A stretch of DNA of 64,000 nucleotides, taken from NCBI RefSeq assembly GCF_964340395.1, contig NC_135560.1, forward strand, positions 7,244,598-7,308,597, read 5' to 3'. Shown one piece after another: positions 1 to 13,780 of the stretch. A program made the position numbers and the translations under genes. The stretch is from Glandiceps talaboti. Its lineage: Eukaryota > Hemichordata > Enteropneusta > Spengelidae. Each line of letters opens with the position of its first letter. Position 1 is the first letter of the stretch. The notes under the pieces are model-generated. The model was not told the DNA's origin. It saw nothing but the letters and a program-made list of their open reading frames with translations, and ran no database searches.

Positions 1-285
1 CTATACTGTTATGCATTGTACACTCCACTGTCACACATTCTAGGCTACACTGTTATACATTGTATGTTTACACTGTCACACATTCTAGGCTACACTGTCA
101 CACATTCTAGGCTACACTGTGACACACTCTAGGCTACACTGTTACAGACTCCAAGCTACACTGTCATACATTCTAGGCTACACTGTCACAGACTCTAGGC
201 TACACTGTTATACATTGTATGTTACACTGTCACACATTCTCTAGGCTACACTGTCACATACTCTAGGCTACACTGTGTTTCGAGT
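1..285. repeat. 22-bp minisatellite
   Basis: About a dozen imperfect tandem copies of a unit of roughly 22 bp, core CTAGGCTACACTGTCACACA. Some copies have TTATACATTGTATG in place of the second half. The array starts at or before the window edge, so its full length is unknown. Confidence 0.9.
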
Positions 286-1098
286 AAATTACAAATAGCA
301 GTAAATTTTCATTCACACATTTGAGTCTATACACAATGTAACACAAATAATATATTTGCTGTATTAAATTACAGTATTAAAGTTTTATGTAATGTACTTG
401 AAGTCACCAAGTTCTAACTATATTTTCATTGCACTGCTACATTAAATGCTTCTTAATTTCAAGGCTGCAAATTTTGCACTCAATTTCCCAAGACACCTTT
501 CGAATATAACCACCACTACTATACAGTTCTTTCACCTTGATAAGTTATACATATTACACACTTTTCACTGCAAACACTAGTACAAACCTAAACATGTACA
601 TATTTGTACAAGTGACAGTAAGCACACAATGGAACAGTTGGATGGTTTGTGTAATAGTTACTCTGTTTGCTGACGGCATGTGATTATAGCTAAGTCGTAT
701 TTGCAATTAATCATATATGGATAATCGGTGATTGCCTAGGTAATGCCAGGTGAGATAAAAAATGGATAGCTAGGTGGCACACACAATAATCTCTCCATGG
801 TAACTGTGGCGACAATCTGTCACAGATTGCTCTATCATCCCATTTCTGACAAAATAAGGACCAGATTCCATAATCTCCATCCGTCCTACATACTATTACT
901 GAATAAGCCGAAAGGAAAATAGACTTTTTGAGGCTCAAACATTCAAACTAAATTCCATGAACTTTAGACAACCTTTACGATGATGCCTATCTTGATTAAT
1001 AAATGTTTTGCTGAGATCAAGTCAGATAAGAGTTTCCTTGTATGCATACACTATGCATACAAGGACAGTGCTGATAAAACTAACAATAGTGACAAACT
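286..1098. other. Non-coding, nothing recognised
   Basis: AT-rich sequence without convincing coding potential. Short open frames here have no recognisable family and no splice context. Confidence 0.5.
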
Positions 1099-1238
1099 GT
1101 GTATGTATGTATGTATGTATGTATGTATGTATGTATGTATGTATGTATGTATGTATGTATGTATGTATGTATGTATGTATGTATGTATGTATGTATGTAT
1201 GTATGTATGTATGTATGTATGTATGTATGTATGTATGT
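1099..1238. repeat. (TATG)n microsatellite
   Basis: About 35 uninterrupted copies of the tetranucleotide GTAT/TATG. The open frames it creates (repeated MYVC or THIH) are artefacts of a period-4 repeat with no stop in any frame. Confidence 0.97.
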
Positions 1239-1611
1239 CAAGTTGTGTCTCACGTGACTGACAAAAAAACACAGTGTATTTAAAACTGCTTTTCAACACC
1301 ATGGCATGTCTGTGTCGGTCCACAAGAACTGACATGACACCTGTCTTAAAAAACAACATCACAAGTCTATCAAAGGTGACAACTTATGGCAGGTTGCAGA
1401 TATCTGTTGAAACTGTTGAGTGTTAAATTAACCTGATCATTTTAAAGATAGGCTGAGATGTGTGGTGTCAGCCAAGTCTTGTGACATACAAACAAGTATG
1501 ACAGAATTGATGTGCGTGTACAGAGGTAATGGAGTGGAACAAACACTCATTATTCAAACATTTTAGTGTGTATCACAAAAATATATGATACCATGCACAA
1601 GCTAAGTTGAA

Positions 1612-1905
1612 CAAAAAAATAGGGAATTTATATTCTGGTCGTTCTACGTCGCGACGTGCGTCTATGTCATGACAATGCGAATATACATCACTGGTCCTGC
1701 TGTGTTCAAAATATGAGTCAAAACGTTCAAAATTGCCAGTACTTTCCCCGATTTTTCTTTGATATTACTGGTGCTGGTATATTTATGTTATTCTCCAATA
1801 TTTTTCTTCATTCAGCCGGAAAATACTCCTGACCTTAGGGGGTTTATCACTACTCATCTTGCAATTCGTAGTGACAAAGCCCACTTTGGTCATTCATAGT
1901 TTCCT
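1612..1905. repeat. Dispersed repeat family R1, copy 1
   Basis: Diverged relative of 21715-21965. Shared blocks in the same order include AATTTATAT-CTGGTC, TATGTCATGACAATGC, TATTCTCCAATATTTTTC and a block near the end, CACTACTCATCTTG. Both copies start after an A-rich run. No ends or coding capacity recognised. Confidence 0.6.
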
Positions 1906-4150
1906 TGGCTGAAGGAAGAAAAATGTCAGGGAATAACATCTAATTGTGTAATATTACACTTACAGGGGATTAAATATGGATTAGCTAAAGGAGGGGCTAA
2001 CAAGTGTCTTCTGGGAGTAATACTAGTCTTTACAGGGGGGATGTGTGTGTGTGAGTATGTGTGTATGTGCATGTACAACTTTTGAATATACCAAAACTGA
2101 CATTTTTTGGGCAAGCATAGAACCATGGAGGTGAAAAGGACCTTAGTGGCAGAACTGAATGGAAAATAAGATTATGTGAGGGGTCTAAACTCCATGTATT
2201 ACCATCCCTGGGCCCAGTGTCCCCAAAGTGTACATTCATATCATATGTTGAAATATGAAATATTTAACCATATCTTTTCTTTGAGTGTATTGTATGGGGG
2301 GGGGGGGGGGGGGGGGGGTGTTAGTTGAAAATGTTTACAAAAATTTCATACATAATACTCTACTTGTCAAAACATTTCTCCTTATCTGCCAATAATCCCT
2401 TTTCTACCAAAATCACACACTACCTGTGTGTTTTTGAGATGTCTGGCTGGAGGTTATCTTATCAGCAGTATGAACACAATGTTTAGTTTAGTTTCAAATC
2501 ACTATAAATTCATCTCTTATAAGTTTATCAGTACACAACCCTAAATGACTGATAAAGAGTGCACCAAGGAGGGGTCAAAGGTTACGGCAATACTGCAACT
2601 GATATCACCAGGTAGGTATGTACACAAGATAGTAATCATGGACCAAAGCATTTTACCATAGGTGTGTAGTGAAAATGATGGGGAGGGGCGATACAGTTTT
2701 TATTTTTTTTCGTACCAAAAAGTGGTTCTTTTAATAAAATGCAAGATCAACTGTACAGTAAGTGATTACTAGCAAAGCACACACCTTTCTGTTATACTGT
2801 AATTTGCAGAAAGGTAGAGTAACAAAGTTTTCAGGGGTAAGAGAACCCAGAAAACCAAAGTGGGAATCTGGTTAACTTCGCTATAGACATTGTACTAGTA
2901 CAGTATTAGTGTAGTGGGAAACCACAGTAAAATACATTATATATGGGGAACAAAGCTAGAATTTAACTACCTACCACCCTTACCAAAAACATTGGTTTTT
3001 CAAAATTTGTGTTCAGTTGCCTGGAAATATATCGAAGGTGTGTATGTCCTAGTCTGTGCGGTACGCCGTGACGAGCCGCCCTCAAACATCGGCCAACCCC
3101 CAACACGCCGGTGAGGGAGAAACATCATGACGTATCTTACAGTCTATGTATGTCCTAAATTAACCCAGAGACTTGGTCATTTGGTTTGACAATGTCATTC
3201 ACCAAAACAGTATACTACTACCCACAGTGTTTGAGATGAATGACTTTTCATTCAATTTTGAAACTTTTTCAGTCAGAGAAGCTGCTCAGCTGTTTGAAGA
3301 TAAAGTAATGTTGATGTACTATGACAGCAATAATATCCCCTCCCCCTCCTCTCCTACCACAGTTGGATATACACTCAACTTACACACAATTTGAACCACA
3401 TATCACTCGCCTTTCAACTCATGCTATATATCATAAATTCTACACAAATCTTCTGTATACCTGAGACAACTAAAATATCCGCATGAATAAAAATTGATGG
3501 CATGGAGACAAATACTCTCAATATCAGCCTGCTGGTCTAATAACCTGCTGCATAGTTACAATACGTATAGTCTGAATGCCAACATGGTCTCTAACTAAAC
3601 CACTGAGGTGTAAATCGTAATAATACCGTACAGGGACTAGACTACAATGTGTATGAAAATTGCACTTTTTCATGACCCAACCTACTTTATTATAAAAAAA
3701 AAGCCTTTGTGTATATTTTTACCCTTTCATATTGCAATCACGATTTTCCTACATGATTGATGTCAATCTACCAATATGTTGCACAAATAAGTAATTTAAT
3801 ACATTATTAAAAATCATCTGGATGTTGCTTTTATTTGCCATACAAGCCCATACTGAGTGTGTGTACTTATAGTATTCACCTGGTACACACTTAGTATGGG
3901 CTACTACTGACAAAACATTCATTAGAAAAACAATCTAAATATCACGACTTGAAACACCTGGAATTATGTGTTTCACAAATCTGTAAGATAGAGACATTTT
4001 TGTTCCATGCTCAGCCAGCACTCACATGTCTATATTGTTCACTCCGTTGTCAAACTAACAAGATGTGACATCATCTTCTAATCTAGATAAACACTGGCAT
4101 AACACTCTTCTAGTTAAGCCTTCATGTCGACTGTGCCATGAACTGAGTAC
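1906..4150. other. Non-coding; poly-G tract and small hairpin
   Basis: No gene recognised. Contains a run of 23 G at 2296-2318. A short hairpin at 3845-3902 has arms of about 21 bp (AGCCCATACTGAGTGTGTGT and its near complement) around a 15-base loop. A slightly GC-richer patch at 3055-3120 has no coding signature I can support. Confidence 0.5.
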
Positions 4151-4154
4151 AAAA

Positions 4155-4513
4155 TAACCCTATTAGGCTACCCAACCCCCACCTAGCTTTCCACCCTAAA
4201 CCTTTTTTTTTACATACTCGAGAAAAAAATAATAAAAGCGCAAAAATTGTGAAGTCTCACGAGAAATAGTGGATGCAGAAACTGCTGCTATTGACTTACA
4301 AAGACACTCTAAAACTGTTCTTCCAATCTGTAATAGCTTTACATCTGATAGGATGAAATAAACAACACAGAGACCATTTGAAAAACAATGGAAAACCTGA
4401 CCTAGACACTCACACGTGAAAAAAAATTAATAAAAAAAAAAAAAAAAATCTACCTACCACACCTATTCTAAAATTGAGTATAACCGGAACCACACAATTT
4501 TTTTTATTAAGCC
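4155..4513. mobile_element. MITE-like element, family GGCCTAA, copy 1 (worn 5' end)
   Basis: Same interior as 23036-23416: a CCCCACCTAG block, ACCCTAAAC, an A-rich stretch, AGAAATAGTGGATGC, AAACTGTTCTTCCAATCTGT, then the terminal AACCGGAACCACAC and T-rich end. Only the right terminal repeat is well kept. No coding capacity. Confidence 0.75.
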
Positions 4514-4515
4514 TT

Positions 4516-7500
4516 ATGACATTTCCACAATATAAATTTTGATTGTCCATGATCCTAATGTCAACAACAAGAATTTCTAGATATACTCAAACAAATTATG
4601 TCACTGAATGTCTATATGCATAAATGCATGTGACAGATATCGTAAATACAAATGACATAAATTTGCATAAGTAATAAAGTAGATATTAGTATAGCCTAGA
4701 ATCCATTTGTGTAGGGATTTTGGGTTCTTCCCTTTTCCCTACCACCCCTGGCTTTTTCCTGGAATGGTGGTATATTCAAACCTAAAATCAGATTTCACCC
4801 CCCCCCCCCCCCCACATTGAATATGGTAATCACGTTTGCATTGTACAACCCTCTGAGTTTGTTCTAATGTGATGCTTTTCCGCAAGTTTGTGAGTTGACA
4901 AAGGTGTTCAAATATTTGATGAAAACAGTGTATCATTATAATCTTTCCCCCAGAAGAAATAATTTCGGAGTCAAGAACAACAGGTTGATGATCATGGCTC
5001 TGTTGTTGCTTATAGGACGGTAATCGTGACTGAAATTTCTACATCCGACAAGTGGGCAATGAATGTAATAATTATGTTTTTGTCTGTTTATGGACACCCA
5101 CGCTAGTTGACTCAGCACTTGGTAAAATTACATGATACATACTCATCATTAACAATCGACACTTTGTTCTTTTTCACCTTTGGAATATCAGCCTATTTGC
5201 TGTTTTATCTTCCTGTCGAATTATAAAGAAACCTGGCATGTTTTATATTTTAACAATTTGACCCCACCCTCCTTACGTTGGCATATCTGTACATTAGTTC
5301 ATGTATCTCTGCACGTATGTACTGTACTCTCCTCTGACAAGTCAGGTCACAACAATGGTATCTACTCTACCCACAGGTGTTTGTCACATCATTAGGCAAA
5401 TAGACTGCTGAGAATACACATCCCTCTACTTTTGTGGAGTGAATAATGGGGTTTGCGATAAGCTTATACTAGTAGTACACGAGTCCTATGACATTGTCTC
5501 AACAGTAATCAGGGTGGCCCTCTAGAACGGTTGTCAACCAATGAAATATTGTTCTTAAGTATACAATGCCAGCAACAAGGGTCTTGTGATGAGAATACCT
5601 CTGTACACCAACACTAAAGGTATAAACCATATGTACCTCAAGTACCCTGTGTGTGTAAACATCTGTACATTTCTGCGTTGTCTGTTGTTCTTATCGAAAA
5701 ATGCGATACTATTTCAAAATGCTCGCATCACCCCTCACCTTTTGAATATTACAAAAGTCTCAATCAAAATTCACAAAATATCATCCACGGAGTATTCATA
5801 TTTTGCTTCCAACCTTCAAAAAACAGTCAATTTTTGTTTACTTGACAGTCTGTTGATTCTATGTCTGAACTAAGAATCTGTGGTCAAGGAAATTCAATAT
5901 TTGATGAGTGTGTTAGTTTAAACTAGTAATGAACACACACATATCTGCTATACAGAGTCAACCTTATCTTGATACAAACATATGGTCAAATTGTTCAAAG
6001 CCTGTACTCTGTTAAGTGTCAATATTTGGACAAGACTTGATGGCAAAGTGAAATAAAAACACAGACATAGCAAATATTTCCCATATTTTTAATCAAATTT
6101 GTTATCAGATTTTTAATGGCTGCCTTTTATTTACATGTACGGATGTATGTTCTAACTGTTTTTTTTTTTTGTGTGTGTTATGTGGATTGTTATTCATTTT
6201 AGTATATTTGTGACATGCCGATTAATTTTAATATTCTGGGCATTCATCATTATAGTAATGTCCTACATTATACAATTCTGTTGTTTTAAATGTATATCAA
6301 ACACTTGATCATCGACCACAACATTGATCCTCCTGATGAACATTAATGCTCATGAAGTCATTGCCGACCAGCACTCCATTAAGAGTGGGGGAGGACCCTA
6401 GGACACTTCCTTTTATAATATAAACACTGGCAAGGGCAACAGAAATTCAGTGCAAGTTCAGATACTGACTTTTGTGTCTTTGTCAACATTTTTAGCTACA
6501 CTAACAATCACTAGTCCACAACACCGATACAATGACGCCGAGAGTTCAAAAGCATCAATTTTCAACCAGCTTTTAAATTCCATTCCTATAACATCACCAA
6601 CAGCCACAGCACTGAGCAATACCTAGTAGTAATATACCCCTGACAATGCTGATGAGATGTCGGCAAAAATTTAGTATTCACTTTCAATTTTTTTTTTAAC
6701 TCTGCGAGTAGAAATTTTCGTGAGTATTTAAGTATGTACCCAGAGACCATGAACAGTCATCCTCGCAACAAAATTATCATCAAGGAATGGAAATTTCTCC
6801 TCAGAGTCAAATTAATAATAGAGCAAACGCAAGCTTTTTGCCTTTATACTTCTTCAATGTAATATTATGTCTGTTGACAGTAAAACAGGATTCATGAAAA
6901 CAACAATATATATGCAATATCCGAGGCTAAGACTGACACCCATTATCATAAAATTTATCTTACATCCCTGTGTAGGTAAAAGCCATCATTATCTATATTT
7001 ACATGGCATATATTTGGTTATCGAGATAACAACAGACAAGAGGTAAGATCTTCAGAGCAATAAAATCCATCAGACATTTTTATCTCTGGCCATCAGTTCA
7101 TCTAGTTTCTATAAAAAGCACCGATGTATGTAACTTATTTGTAGTGATAACACAGTAAGGGTATATTTTATAACTTGCTTTTAATACATGACGCAATTAT
7201 GCCATAAATAGCACTGTAGTGTACAGGTAGTGTTTTACATGTTGTACACTGTGGTTAGTTTTAAGAATTAGGATAACTAACAGACAAGGAATGACCTGAC
7301 GATAATAACAGACTCGATTACTTCATGCATGTACTGGTAGGTGAATCCCAGAATAGAACACAAACATGTACAAACCATAACACCAAAGTAAAGCATTTTC
7401 TGTGTGTACCACAATTGTTTATAACAGCATCCATATCAAGTGTAAGCGTGTACTGTTTCATTTGCTAATTGACCGCATTACAAAGGCCACATGCTAGGCT

Positions 7501-7739
7501 TGTAAATAAACCAATTGAAACTGTATACTTTAGCACTTGATATGAATACCATAAAGGAGTGTAGCACATAGAGAAAGAGCTTTACTTCAGTGTTACTCAT
7601 TGTATACTAGCACTAATATGTTATACTCCATTATATTTCAGTGAAAAAAATATTAGTTTCATAAAGACTGTATCACTTAGAGTCAAAAAGACAATGTACT
7701 CAAAGTAGATATACATATATAATTCAAGTGTCACAAATC
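4516..7739. other. Non-coding, nothing recognised
   Basis: AT-rich. A C run at 4798-4813 is the only marked local feature. No exon with clear splice sites or protein family was found on either strand. It could be part of a long SMG5 intron or 3' region, but nothing here shows that. Confidence 0.4.
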
Positions 7740-7888
7740 TAGTGTCTCACTATCTGTGCTAGTCCTTTTATACATGTATGTCCTTCCAGTGCCACAAGTC
7801 CCCTCTGTCTGTCTGTCTCATTACCCATGTATGTCCTTGTCTGTCCTACCAGTATCACATGTCCCCTCTGTTGGCATCTCACTATCTG

Positions 7889-7928
<40 letters not shown>

Positions 7929-8335
7929 CTTTCAGTGTCATAAGTCCCCCCTGTCAGTATCTCACCATCTCTGTATGTCCCTATCAATCTTCCTCCATTG
8001 TCAAGTCCCTTCTATGTGTCTCACAACCTGTGTATGTTCCTGTGTCTGTCCTTCCAGTGTCAAAAATATTGTCAACGTCTCACAATATCAGTCTGTCTTT
8101 CCAATGTCACAAGTGCTCCCTGTCAGTGTCTCACTATCTGTATGTACCTGTCTCTCTATCCTTCCAGTGTCACAAGTCCCCTGTCACTGTCAGTGTGTCA
8201 CTATCTGTGTATGTCCTTAGTTGTCACTCTTGAGTCACAAGACCCCTCCCCTAACTAATTATGTCATTATATAGCTGTACATGTCTCATTCTGTCTGTCC
8301 TTCCAGTGTCACAAGTTCCCACTATCAATATATCA
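7740..8335. repeat. Degenerate 60-75 bp minisatellite
   Basis: About eight imperfect units built from GTCTCACTATCTGTGTATGT, CTGTCCTTCCAGTGTCACAA and GTCCCCTCTGTCAGT. A (TGTC)n expansion at 7890-7928 lies inside one unit. Open frames across it (CLSVCLSV) are repeat artefacts. Confidence 0.88.
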
Positions 8336-9793
8336 AAGTACAGGTTATCGTATGACCTGCGACACATCCAGCTTAGGTCATGTTAAAAACATCACACCAT
8401 AGGAGACAGATAACACATAAAAGCAAGTTACAGACTTATTATCATTTTCATTTCCTGTTCAAAATTTATTTTCCAAATCAGAGTTAAAGATCCAAAGTCC
8501 CTGCTGGACATAATCAACCAAGACTGAAGAAAAGTGAAAAGTACTGCAAATCAATCCTGGAACTAACCCAAATATAAAAGACTTTTTCTCTGTTCCATTC
8601 ATATCCAAAATACATTTTAATTTTCTACACTTTCTTGTGAAAATATTTTCAGTTTAATCTAAAAAACATTTTTCACCTGTTATACCAAATACATATATGT
8701 ATGAAGGCAAACAACAGAGGAACTGATACTGCACATAATTATTTCATGAACAGAAACAAAATAAACTAAATCTTAAAATAGTGTATGAAACAATGGATCG
8801 TATTATTCTTTTATTGAGTCATTAATATCTCAACGATAACCCTGTTCTAATAAAACCTGAGAAATTACAAAAAGGAATGATTAATTTATGTATATTTAAT
8901 TTGTAATTTTCGTTTCTCTAATTTACACGCTACTTCAAAAAATGTGTTTGCTACTATATATCAGAGATGAATTGAGTCCACCGTGGACACTTAAAAATGT
9001 CACGGCTAGCTAATACATCGCAGCGCTTTGTTTTATAGCGATATACAGGCCAAATATTTTGAACTCTGTGATAACAACACAATGTGTCTGCTATTTATTG
9101 TTATTTAAAGATTGAGAAATATTGATCGAGGGTTAGCGAAATGATTTATTGGCAAGCATGTTGAAACCAGAGTGTGGGTTTTTCGTACTAACAGGTACAA
9201 GGTAGAGGCGTAATCCCGATAGATTATTGTTTGATGTTGTGCTTATGACATATGTTAAGCCACTGAAATAAATCCAGGTGAAATGATAGGTTTAGAGAGA
9301 TTACTTAATCTCAATATTGGAGTCAAACAGAATGAGGTCGACATAAAATGGAAATTGAGACATGTATGTTTCAAAAGAACAGAACTAAAAATAGCTATGG
9401 AGGTTACTTTTAGCGTGTTGGCCAACCTGTCCTAGTCTACAGACTTGGCTACCTGACTCGGCATACTGGCTTGACAGGTGAATTGATATTTTTAAAGTCA
9501 AATAGCCAAAGTTTCTGGCTTAATCTCTCTGGTATGGTTTTGAAATCAAGCATTGTCCCAGACTAATGTTTGATACGATTCAACTATCTGATAATATCAT
9601 TTAACAGTCATTCCAAAAAACATCTGATGTAAATAAGAGTAAGTTTTTCCATGTTTATATTTTGTTTACAACATAATGCAATCATGCTATGTTTTCAAAA
9701 CATGATTTTTTTGGGTGGTGATTAGAGGAAGGATTATCACAAAGTAGAATCCCCAAAAATGATTACAATTTCCCAAATATATGAAAAAAAAGT
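8336..9793. other. Non-coding, nothing recognised
   Basis: AT-rich sequence with no recognisable exon, RNA gene or repeat. Confidence 0.4.
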
Positions 9794-9862
9794 TAAGGTC
9801 AGCAGTGAAATACTAGATGGGGGTCGGGTAACTGGAACCATACAAATTTTTTTCTAGGCCTG
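9794..9862 (-). mobile_element. Fragment of GGCCTAA-family MITE
   Basis: Terminal 70 bp of the same family as 23036-23416, in the opposite orientation. It holds GCAGTGAAATACTAGATGGG, GGTCGGGTAACTGGAACCAT and ends in TTTTTTTCTAGGCCTG. Confidence 0.75.
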
Positions 9863-9863
9863 A

Positions 9864-10275
9864 ACAATAAATTCTGTGTGAAAATTCATTGTTTCACCTG
9901 TTGAATATTATACTTGCTGGACCTTTAATTTTCATTGAAAAGAGAACTTAGCTGTTTAATCTGGACCAACTTTCCACTGATTACAGAGGGTATACATGGT
10001 AACTACGAGTACAATGTACTTTCCTAGGGGTTGTATCAGTGAGGTCAAATAAACACAGGCGAAAATTATCAGAATAAATTCCGTGTGAAAATTTATTGTG
10101 TGGAATTCTAATTTTCAAGAGATCAACTTTCATCGAAAAAGAGAAATTGGTTATTTTGTCTGTATGTAACTTCCACTGATTATTAAAAGAAGGTATGCCT
10201 TGATAACTATGAGTCCTAAGTACTTTCACCAGGTTTTGTTTCTGCGGCAAAATACACACAAGTGAAAACAGTGAC
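9864..10275. repeat. Tandem duplication, two units of about 205 bp
   Basis: Two diverged direct copies, about 9864-10070 and 10071-10275. Each runs AATAAATTC-GTGTGAAAATT, then TTTCAT-GAAAA-GAGAA, CCACTGATTA, GGTAT-C-T-GTAACTA-GAGT, TACTTTC-C-AGG and ends near ACACA-G-GAAAA. Confidence 0.75.
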
Positions 10276-10970
10276 CACAAACGAAACCTTAGTATTTCAC
10301 AATACCTTACAAGTCTAGGTGAAAGGTTTTAATTCTACTCAACACACTGATTTCATCATCACTCCCCATTTTTCAAGTACCAACGATAAATCACTCACTT
10401 CACATACTATTCACATCACTCCACAACGTATCTAGACTTTTCAGGAAAACAAAATAACAATGTACTTTATCGCCACAACACCCTGTATGGTCTGCACTCA
10501 TGGGTCATACATGTTTATTACTGATATAAAAGCTATTGTAAATACAGCAGCACCGATAATTGAAGGACGAAGCACTCCACAGGACAGTGATTGATTCTAG
10601 TACATATAATTCTGAAGTATTTCCTATCAAAGCTAACATCAGTAAATAGCAATTAATCATTTAATCTTGATGAGTAATGACTAGTCAATTTCCTCCTAAA
10701 TGTCACCAGTCCTCTACTTGTAAAGTTATATAATGTTTTCATTTCTGAAACGTGCCATTCTGAAATTAATAACAGTAATAAATAAACCATGTCCGTTTCA
10801 TATTTGTTGATTATTAATATGTTAATTTCATTCCTCTGTTTTTAAAACGGGTCACCAGTATGTAATTTTAATCAGTGATAAATAGACATTATATACTGTA
10901 ATTTTATATTTGTTAAATCATGATCATCGGACTTTCACTCCTGGGTTTTAAAACAGGTTCATATACAACT

Positions 10971-11382
10971 GTGGGCATCAGACCGTGGATGAATGGAACC
11001 TGTTACATACTGGGAAACTAAACAACTGAATTGGATTAATAACACTTGACACAGCATGTTGGAAGTACAGCCTTGTATTACATTCCATCATTTGATAAGA
11101 GCAGCTGTATGACCACTTTATATAGTAGTTCATGTTCACAAACAAATTTCCAGTTCCTCTGACATTTCATGTACACATAAAGAGGACATAAAATTGTTCT
11201 TATCAAACCATGGTGTGTAATACAAGTCTCTGCTGTTCCAATATGGTAGATGTGTCAAACCTTGTAGCATATACATCCAGCGCTAGCTGAGCCAAGTGTT
11301 ATTAATCCAATTCATTTGTTTACTTTAATATTTGTAACAGGTTCTTTCCATGGTCTGATGTCGTTCATCCACAGTCTGCTGT
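10971..11382. mobile_element. MITE-like element with about 85-bp terminal inverted repeats
   Basis: The left end GGCATCAGACCGTGGATGAA, GGAACCTGTTACA, AACTGAATTGGATTAATAAC, ACTTGACACAGC is mirrored at the right by GCTGAGCCAAGTGTTATTAA, TCCAATTCA, TAACAGGTTC and CATGGTCTGATG. The interior has no coding capacity. Target duplication is not clear. Confidence 0.75.
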
Positions 11383-12596
11383 TGGCAGTTTTATTTTTTA
11401 CCAACAATAAATAGTCACTGTTGGATCTCATACGTTTGTCATTAACTAGAAAATAACCCCGCGCATATGCCATAACCACAACTCAAATAGAGAGACCGAG
11501 TCAAATCACTTCATATAAGTAGAGTTCGACATCATTAACAGCAAAGAACCCCGAAAAATTTCATGTAGAACTCTTTTGTGAACAAAACTTCGCTAATATT
11601 TTCTTAATCAACTCAGCTAAATTGGAAAATACCAATGGACAAAACTCTCTCTTAGATGTCAATTTCACCTCTCTGTTCTGAGAACAGGTAGGCTTTAATT
11701 CTTAACTGGAAATAGACATATGATTTCATATTTATTGTCATTAATCATCAATTTCACACCAGCTTGTATTAGTAATAGTACTTATAATCTTAATCAGTAA
11801 TAAATCTATCCTCTTCAGGTATCAGATATTGTTAGAATGTCAATTTCACCCCTATGGTATTATAATCTCTTATTTAAATTTGTAATCAGTATTAAATGGA
11901 TAATTTCATATTTGTTCATCAGTATTATGTCAGTTTAACCTTATGTTACAGCATTAAATGGATAATTTCATATTTGCTCATCAGTATTATGTCAATCTCA
12001 CGTTATGTTAATTTTTAATCAGTATTAAATGGATAATTTCATATTGTTTATCAGTATTATGTCAGTTTCACTTTATGTTACAGCATTAAATGGATAATTT
12101 CATATTTGTTCATCAGTATTATGTCAGTTTCACCTTATTTAAATTTCTAATCAGCATTAAATGGATAATTTCATATTGTTTATCAGTAATATGTCAATTT
12201 CACCCTATGCTAATTTTCAATCAGCATTAAATGTATAATTTCATATTTGTTTATCAGTAATATGTCAGTTTCACCTTATGTATTTTAAACAGGTCTTTGT
12301 AATTTTGATATGATTTCATATTTGTTAACTCATCAACGTCAATTTCATACTAGTGTTAATACATCACCACTAAAATGACTAGTCCTTGTAATATTAATCA
12401 TCAATAAATCTATCATTTTGATATTTTTTTACCATTAAAATGATGTCAATTCATGTAATTTTAATATGATCCATATTTTTTTATCATTAATATCAATTTC
12501 ATACCACCGATATTATAATAAAATTCGTAATTTTAATGAGAAATGAATCTATAATGTTGATATTTGTTTATCATTAATATCAATTTCATGCCAGTG

Positions 12597-12949
12597 TTAA
12601 AGTGGCCATATGGATGAGGATTGGGTATTTATTTTGAATTTTGAGTTTATAATACAAATTTTATCATGGCTTCTTTCTTGAAAAATCAAAGTGAAACAAC
12701 ATATGCCAGGTCCTTGTTTGTAACTCAATAAATTTGAAAAGGCTGATAAACATGTCTAAATGTTTTGTTACTGTATATAGAAATAACAAACTTTTTACAT
12801 GTTTTTTTTTTAGCTTTTTGCAATGTAATGAGTTTCAAAAACACACTTTGTCAATGTTGATTCACACTGATTTCAAGTACAAAGCAGCCATGATAAAAAA
12901 TGTTTCATAAATTCAAAATCCAAAATAAATACCTATATAGCCACTTTAA
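12597..12949. mobile_element. MITE with TTAA ends, piggyBac-like
   Basis: Bounded on both sides by TTAA (12597-12600 and 12946-12949). Inside, AAGTGGCCATAT pairs with ATATAGCCACTT, and GGTATTTATTTTGAATTTTG pairs with CAAAATCCAAAATAAATACC. A further inverted ATCATGGCT/GCCATGAT pair extends the stem. TTAA target duplication is the hallmark of piggyBac transposons; no transposase is present, so the class is an inference. Confidence 0.72.
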
Positions 12950-13780
12950 TATATGAATTTTACACCAACCACATTTAGTAAAAGTCAGTGTAATTTTAAT
13001 CAGCAATAAATATCCCCCAAATATAATATTTATTAATTATTAAAATGTCAATTTCACTCCTCTGTTGTTACAACAGGTCCCTGTAATTTAAATCAGCAAT
13101 ACATAGACATACAAATTCATATTTGTTTATAATTAATGTCAATTTCATACAAATTCATATTTGTTTATAATTAATGTCAATTTCATACCAATCATATTTG
13201 TAAAAGTCAATGTAATTTTAATCAGCAGTAAATAAGCCCTATATTTAATATTTGTTGATTATAAAAATGTCAATTTCACTCCTCTGTTTTAAGAAGTCGC
13301 TTGCAATATTAATCGCCAATAAATGGACATATAACTATACATTTGTCTATTATTAATGTCAATTTCTTATGTCATATCAAGAAAAATCATTGCAATTTTA
13401 ATCAGTGATAAATCTATCCTGTTGCTTTTACATTTGTTGATTATTAATATGTCAATTTCTCACACTAGTGATATTTCATTAGCACAGGTTCTTGCAATGT
13501 TATCTTATATTAGACAACCGTATAGTAGTTCACTTACTTGATCACTGTAATATTTATGGACTAATATGACAGTTAAGATATAAATTCACACACTTTATAT
13601 TCCAATAAATTATCTACAAGCACAAAAACTTCAGTGTTTGTGTTATGGGCATCAAGTGGATAAAATTTCCTTGCGGTCTCTAGTCAAAGACTTATTTTTC
13701 CAAGGTTTCACACCAACCAGCTTAGTAAAAGTCCTTGTAATTTTAATCAGCAATAAATATGCCCTATATTGAATACCACG

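Larger units (their letters stand above)
10630..13780. repeat. Degenerate AT-rich tandem repeat field
   Basis: A phrase of roughly 60-120 bp recurs many times: TAATTTTAATCAGTAATAAA, then CATATTTGTTTATCATTAAT, then GTCAATTTCACTCCTCTGTT, often followed by a run of A and CAGGTC. A homogenised subset at 11880-12290 has 60-75 bp units with CATTAAATGGATAATTTCAT. Two inverted-repeat elements (10971-11382 and 12597-12949) interrupt the field. Confidence 0.8.

Noticed and set aside
1-285. CRISPR-like array
   Set aside because: Units are contiguous tandem repeats without unique spacers, in a eukaryotic context.
980-1283. Open frames of repeated MYVC/THIH over the (TATG)n array, and similar ones at 37.2-37.6, 38.3-38.7, 39.5-39.9 and 42.3-42.6 kb
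   Set aside because: Period-2 or period-4 microsatellites without stops give long frames in several registers; no coding signal.
5586-5873. 95-codon plus-strand frame
   Set aside because: Hydrophobic, low-complexity translation of AT-rich DNA with no homologue I recognise and no splice or promoter context.
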